A stretch of 64,000 nt of DNA, from the NCBI RefSeq assembly GCF_905147365.1, contig NC_056407.1, positions 12,710,001 to 12,774,000 of the forward strand, in the 5' to 3' direction. The DNA comes from Aricia agestis (taxonomy: Eukaryota; Arthropoda; Insecta; Lepidoptera; Lycaenidae). This document shows positions 58,847 to 64,000 of this stretch, in pieces. The translations under genes were made by a program, and so were the position numbers. The notes below the pieces were generated by a model, which worked only from the letters and a program-made list of their open reading frames with translations, did not search any database and was not told the DNA's origin. Within the stretch, counting starts at the first letter, position 1. Each line of letters opens with the position of its first letter.

Positions 58847-59196
58847 TCTATACCTACCTAATATTATGAACCTGAAGAGTATGTTTGCTTGAACGCGTTA
58901 ATCTCAGGAACTACAGGTCCGATTTAAAACCTTATTTCAGTTTTAGATAGCTCATTTATCGAGTAAGAATATAGGTTAAGACTAATACGACCAAAGAAAC
59001 TCAGGAAAATGTGGGAAAAATGGGGGAAATATTAGATGTTACGAACTACTGGAGCAATTTTTATGGCAATATTTGGCTCAGATATAGAGTAGACCAAGTG
59101 AAGGGAGTAGGGACATAAGAGCTATTTTTTATGGGAAAATGTGCGGTTTCCGTAAAATTCATAATTTACGCGGGCGAAGCCGCGTGGGACATCTAG
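58847..59196 (+). mobile_element. non-autonomous Helitron, 350 bp
   Basis: Starts TCTATACCTACCTAATATTA after A and ends GGGACATCTAG before T. A perfect hairpin ACGCGGGCGAAGCCGCGT lies 8 nt before the end. Confidence 0.8.
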
Positions 59197-59589
59197 TTGT
59201 ATATAGTTTAGATTTTACGTTCATCTTTGTTTCGTTATTCTTCAACCTCCGGCGTTCCTTAAACCCCCAAAAGCATTTTCAAGCCTGCGCAATTTTTGTG
59301 TCTATTTCTTGTGACATCGTAATATTATTCGCCGACATTTGCTGGCCGAGGCCCGGGGTAGGTGTATTCCTTCACAAACTCAATCGTTTCGTTTCCGCTT
59401 ATGATAATGTTCTCTTCTGTTGCGTTTGTCAATGCCTTTGTTTTGTTAGCGTTAATAATGTGAGGCCTACTTTTTTGCTTTCTCTTTCTAGGTCTATGAG
59501 CATGCTCTGAAAGTGGTTTTTTGTCTTGGCAAATAATATGACGTCGTCAGCGAATCTTAGGTTTGGTTTGGTTTTTTAAATGCAAGGCT

Positions 59590-60069
59590 GCTCTAAGTTC
59601 TAACCCTGCTAAGGCTTGACGAAACATAATAATATTATTATTATCTTGCTTAGTTTGAGATCTGCCCACTCATATCTCACAATACAAAAGCCATTTTTGG
59701 GCAGCACGTAGGACCCGATTTAGGATTTGCAGCTCAGACTCTTTCCTAGACTTTTAGCTACAGAAGTCGCCAGTTTTTGATAAAGGCCAAGCAGTCTTCG
59801 GCTTATTTTCTAAAAGGTAAATAAAACGTTTGCTCTACATAATATTATATCGACATTTATTTAAATTAAAATTAGGTACAAATTGGTTACAAAGATTCAT
59901 ATATTTTTAATTATCAATTTGATAGGCAACGTAATGTAAGAGTAGCCTCACGAAGCGTCTTGTCACTTATTATTAAAGTTAATACAGGGATAAGAGGACG
60001 AAGATGAGAGTTTTGCCAGAGAGACGAGCTTAAAAGAGGGAGAGAGAGAGAGAAAGAGAGGCAGCTGAA
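59590..60069. other. intergenic downstream of lysozyme B
   Basis: AT-rich, with a (GA)n-rich stretch near 60037-60060. It includes the likely 3' UTR of lysozyme B. No repeat family recognised. Confidence 0.3.
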
Positions 60070-62395
60070 TTAGCAGGAGCTGATGTCGGGTAGGGAGCTC
60101 GATGACTGACAGTTGTTTCGCCAGCCGTACCAGGCCTGAAACTGGTGGCGCTTGTACACTTTCTTCGCGCACGACGATATCTTCGTGATGTCGTCAGATA
60201 GGAGTTCTGAAAATATGTTATCTATATATTAATACGTGAGAGAAAAACTTTGTAACCCTTTTTACGAAAAATGGGGAAACGTAGGTGCATGAAATTTCGC
60301 ACAGTTATAGTTTATATGGAGAAGGAGTGCATCGAGCTAATATCATTTAAAAATTATGCTTTTATCATATATATTTTTAACAAATAAAACGGTACACTCA
60401 CTACGACACTACTACTAAAAAGATGACAGATTTTTGAGTGTCAAAGCTATACATACGAATTATACTCTTTATTTATGGTTGAAGTCTGTTGACAACAAGT
60501 TGACTAATTGAAAATGGATTATTTACGACCGTTCCCAATATTTGATCTATCTCTGGTTTTGCCCTACTAGAGATAGGAACAGCTCATAATTGACATAAAA
60601 TATATGTCTCTAATGTCTAATGTGAGTTATTCCTATCTCTAGTAGGGCAAAACCAGAGATAGATCAAATATTGGGAACGGCCGTTAAACGGCCAGTCTGA
60701 GATCAGCTGAGTCCCAGAGACAAGATATATAAAGATATAAGATTAAATATGAACTGTTTAAAGATGTAAGATTAAATATGAACTGTGAAATAGGAGTATA
60801 AAATTATTGTTACGAAAACATTTGAAAAAAGTAGATGCATGAAACGGAACTTATATCAATAGAGATGGGCGCTGTTGAATCGAAATCAAATCGATAAAAA
60901 AGGGCGGCCATCTTAAATCGCCGGCACCACTGAAATGTCAGTACGAAATCGATAATTTCGATTGCAATTCCTTTACAAAGTCATTCGATATTTTTAAACT
61001 ATCGATTAATTTTTGTTAGGTAACTTCCCTAGTATTGTCAATTTTAATGTGTTACGGATATCATCATAAAACGCACAAACTATAGTAGTCCTAATGTCGA
61101 TGTCGTTGCAAGTAAGGTCGAATTTCGACCATTGGGCGATCTCTAGTTTATTTAAATTAGTGACTAGATCTAGAAGCACAATAAGTATAGACGGGGTAAC
61201 TCAAGTATGGACGGGGTAACTCAGCCATGTAATCAAAGTCGCTAGTACAGAATCGAGTTACGTTCAGTAAGTTTAATTAAAATACTGTAAATCGAATAAC
61301 TAAAGAAGTCGGTTATAAATACAAAACGTTAAAAAAATAGGCCGTCAGCCGCGGTCTCATTACTAATCTATTCACACCTAAATAAATCTTTATTAGCAAT
61401 AAAGTGTTTATCTAAATTCGAAATAAATATTAAAATTGGCCCAATAGCTTAGCCGCTACGAGAGGCACAGTCACACAAACTTAATTACATACATACAAAG
61501 AATGCCAAAATAACACTTCCTTTTGGCTTTAACGTATACTTAGTCTGGTAAAAATCTATTACAATATTATTAGCATGTAGATACAAACCAGAGCAAGTGA
61601 CATTGCAGTCCTTTCCCGGCGTACTGGTGTTGCTGCACCAGTACTTGTCGTTGATCTGAAACAGGCCGTAGTCTCGGGACCCGTTCTTGTTCACTTTGCC
61701 GATTTTACCCGTGTTCCTACTACTCTCGTGCTCCACTAGACACACCCCTGGAATAGAGAAATGTATTAGCTGGTGCCGCTGGTGGTAAAACGCCAAAGCG
61801 AGCCGCGTGGAGCAGATTTACATGGGCTCTTGAGTTTTGGACCACACTGTTCATACAATGATAGGCATGTGCGTACCCAGGTTCTGGGCCAGGAGGGGGG
61901 AAATTACCCAGGTTCTGGGCCAGGGGGGGCAAATCAGATTTTCCTTAAGCTAGGTGTTTATAAAGAATAAAAAATTAATAATTTGTAGTTGTAAAAATAT
62001 TGTATTGCAAGCAAATGGCAAAAAATTGTTTTCTTAATTTTTAGGGGGGGGGGGCAGTTGCCCCCCCTCGGTACGCCCATGATGAAATAGGGTTTAAAAT
62101 TGAACACTCCATGTGGATATTTGGATTATTATACACTATGCTGTTCGAAGGGAAAAATCACTAAAAGACCCGATGGTCTGAGAATTCCTAGATATCAAGT
62201 GATAAAGGTCTCAACTGAACTAAATGATCCTTACAAAATTAGTATTTTAGTATTTAAAATATACATACAATCCCGTAGCTTATCTTCGGGGAATCCTTGG
62301 TTTCTTAACTCGCGAACTAGCTCGCATCTTGTAAACTTTTTGCTCTTAACGACTGACGCTAAAACTAATACGCTAACAATAAGAAGCAGCTTCAT
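60070..62395 (-). CDS. c-type lysozyme B, 140 aa
   Basis: Three minus-strand exons: 62395-62269, 61747-61589, 60206-60070. The signal peptide is MKLLLIVSVLVLASVVKS. The mature protein has catalytic Glu50 (LVEHES) and Asp68 (SRDYGLFQIN) and the eight cysteines, so it should be active. It is more basic than lysozyme A (KKFTRC, KIGKVNKNGSR), with two extra residues in the C-terminal loop (QSSSSLPDISSC). Splice positions equal those of lysozyme A, so the two are duplicates about 4 kb apart. The exon-2 donor is GTTTGT. Intron 2 holds a Helitron that begins 14 nt from the exon-3 acceptor. A TATA box and a perfect kappa-B site lie upstream. Confidence 0.95.
60221..61146 (+). mobile_element. Helitron carrying a MITE, in lysozyme B intron 2
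   Basis: Starts TCTATATATTAATACGTGAG after A and ends ATCTCTAG before T, with the GGTCGAATTTCGACC hairpin. It is longer than its relatives because it contains the MITE at 60526-60683 and about 340 bp of unrelated sequence (60725-61075). Confidence 0.75.
60526..60683. mobile_element. 158-bp hairpin MITE inside the Helitron
   Basis: Same family and length as 9837-9994; TTA at 60523-60525 and 60684-60686. The loop is inverted relative to that copy. Confidence 0.8.
61868..62083. mobile_element. relative of the ATGGGCG-ended TIR element
   Basis: Starts ATGTGCGTACCCAGGTTCTG, repeats CCAGGTTCTGGGCCAGG twice, and ends CTCGGTACGCCCATG, with a G-run at 62044-62054. It lies in lysozyme B intron 1. Confidence 0.55.
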
Positions 62396-62479
62396 CTTGA
62401 ATTAAAAAAATACTTTATTTTTTTTAAAGTTACTCGTAGAGAGTTCGGTATTGAATGTTCTATTTTAAGAAGACGCAAG

Positions 62480-62489
62480 CTTTTATATA
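62480..62489 (-). promoter_or_regulatory. TATA box of lysozyme B
   Basis: TATATAAAAG on the minus strand about 85 bp upstream of the ATG at 62395. Confidence 0.7.
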
Positions 62490-62509
62490 CAGCTGAGAGA
62501 GATCTCACA

Positions 62510-62519
62510 GGGAATCCCC
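62510..62519 (+). promoter_or_regulatory. kappa-B site of lysozyme B
   Basis: GGGAATCCCC fits the Rel/NF-kappa-B consensus exactly and lies about 20 bp upstream of the TATA box. Insect Dorsal, Dif or Relish factors bind such sites in antimicrobial genes. Confidence 0.6.
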
Positions 62520-63540
62520 ATTCCCGTATCTCAGAACGCGACTGCGGCTGACCCGCGAAAGATAAAAAGATAATTTAAATATCTATAAGACGGTAAAGGT
62601 AAATAGGTACAATATTATGTATGTACATACATGTTCTACGTTTTAAATTTTAATACGTATAAGCTACGAATAATAAAAACTACGTATAAGACATCAGTTT
62701 CTAGATACGGTAAGGTCAATAAATGACCCCACTTCGGTGTTATTTGTGGTCATCTCAATGACATTACTTGAAATAACTTATTTTATTTCGTGTAAAGATT
62801 TTAATATGCTGTATTCAAAGTATGGAAACGTTCTATTATTTTTATTTTGACTTTGTAATTTGTATTTGCACTTTTGTAACCGAGGAATTATTAAACTTGC
62901 GCCTTAGGAATAATTCGCAGAGAGCTGAAAATTTTTAGAGACGTTAAATAGGTACACCATTATTTAATTAACTATAATATACACGCATTTCGCTTTACGG
63001 TATCGCAGTAGAGTCCCGATTCTCGTGTCATTGTTCGTTATCGACATGTTACGTTATTATTGTGGCTGACATAGAGATCAATTATACCGATGCAATATGT
63101 AGGAAAAATATGCATTGGTGGATACAGGATACTTAGATATTATCTTGCATTCTGTATTTGAACTTCACAAGTATTTATGTTCGAAATTCAAAGCTGTAGA
63201 TATCGGCTATTAGGTAATCTAAATACTATACAATCAATAAAATATATTATACACATTGCAAGTTGCTGAATTAAGAACACTTCATTTCTTTGAGTCCCAA
63301 TTAGGGCTTGACTCTATATTTCTGAATTCGTGGCAAAGTTATACTTATAAAGTTATAACACAGTGTGGAGCAAAAGTCGCAATTTTTTGTAAGCTTCGAT
63401 GACGAAACGTGATGACTGATAGCCGCAAACAGGGGAACTACCGCATCGTTGGTAGTCATCCTATTATTGGCACCTTTTAGATTTTTGTTAAAAGATACTA
63501 TTTATTTTTAAACAAAAATCTAAATTTTTATGATTATTAT
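62520..63540. other. upstream intergenic, nothing recognised
   Basis: AT-rich, with a small palindrome at 63478-63523 (TAGATTTTTGTTTAAA-type arms) and no ORF or repeat family. Confidence 0.3.
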
Positions 63541-63547
63541 TAGTATT

Positions 63548-63955
63548 TTAACCGACTTCCAAAAAGGAGGAGGTTATATTTTCGTCTGTGGATATATTTT
63601 ATTTTTGAATGTTCAACGATTACTCCGCCGTTTGTGAACCGATTTTCAATTTTTTTTTGTTGTATAGGGTTCAACCCCAATTTGGTGCCATGTTCATAAA
63701 AATATTGACCTGATGATGGGATCCATGAATATTCGAGGGAACTCCTCAAAATTTATATGGTAAGATTTTGCACCAAGGGAATAGCATCCCTTTCTTTTTT
63801 CTTAGGTTCTGAAGATACTAAGAGAACTCCGGATTCCTTATAGATACAAGTTTGGGGGTTTCGGCGATGTTTTAAGAACTGAAAGCATAATATGCTACTA
63901 TTTAAATTACATTCATCATCATCATCTTCTTTATCATCATCATCATCATCACTAC
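63548..63955 (+). repeat. dispersed repeat ending in (ATC)n
   Basis: Fourth plus-oriented copy of the AACCGACTTCCAAAAAGGAG family, with an interrupted (ATC)n tract at 63915-63950. Confidence 0.7.
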
Positions 63956-64000
63956 CATCACACGATGCATCGTTATGAGTTATGACCTAATATTGGTAAG

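Larger units (their letters stand above)
57700..59580 (-). mobile_element. RTE-like LINE remains, interrupted
   Basis: The minus strand shows reverse-transcriptase pieces with LRFADDVILFAKTKNHFQSM at about 59570-59500 and a C-terminal piece (EDVITRIRKLSGP, SAKQNRMESQDRANRPRF) at about 57970-57730, with many stops. A dispersed repeat (58160-58775) and a Helitron (58847-59196) lie between. Confidence 0.6.

Noticed and set aside
59139..59510. 123-codon plus-strand ORF
   Set aside because: It spans a Helitron end and antisense LINE reverse transcriptase.

Overview
The window looks like nuclear DNA of a lepidopteran insect (moth or butterfly). Genes have short exons with GT..AG introns and lie in AT-rich DNA packed with mobile elements: several Helitron families (A^TC...CTAG^T ends), jockey-like and RTE-like LINE fragments, a LINE-tailed SINE, and many hairpin MITEs flanked by TTA or TAA. 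Two c-type lysozymes and two tandem spondin-like genes also fit an insect. Species cannot be read from the sequence. All splice sites were placed by eye from GT/AG signals, frame continuity and family resemblance.

Layout. 1-3.6 kb: LINE and other repeats. 3.6-15.5 kb (+): two tandem paralogous genes for secreted Reeler/Spondin_N/TSP1 proteins (562 and 544 codons), with nearly matching exon lengths; intron 6 of the first is swollen to 4.7 kb by nested transposons. 15.5-24.8 kb: TE-rich intergenic DNA. 24.8-27.2 kb (+): three small genes packed as in an operon: a CEBPZOS-like mitochondrial protein, a UQCC3-like complex III assembly factor starting 12 nt after its stop, and tubulin-folding cofactor C whose ATG overlaps the UQCC3-like stop (ATGA). 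27.2-35.5 kb: TE-rich, with a 2.6-kb terminal-inverted-repeat element and a THAP-bearing relic. 35.6-46.9 kb (-): polypeptide GalNAc-transferase of the GALNT7 type, six exons, 588 codons, with MITEs, a Helitron and a short tandem array in its introns. 47.2-49.0 kb: a non-autonomous hAT-like element with an 8-bp duplication. 49.4-52.3 kb (+): kinetochore protein Nuf2, eight exons. 52.3-54.6 kb: SINE and MITEs. 54.7-56.2 kb and 60.1-62.4 kb (-): two c-type lysozymes with the same three-exon layout, separated by RTE LINE remains and a Helitron.

The genes do not form one pathway, but there are two functional groupings. The compact CEBPZOS/UQCC3/TBCC cluster could be polycistronic. The two lysozymes form a small immune cluster whose promoters show TATA boxes and candidate kappa-B sites. 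No CRISPR array, intact virus, rRNA or convincing functional tRNA gene was seen.
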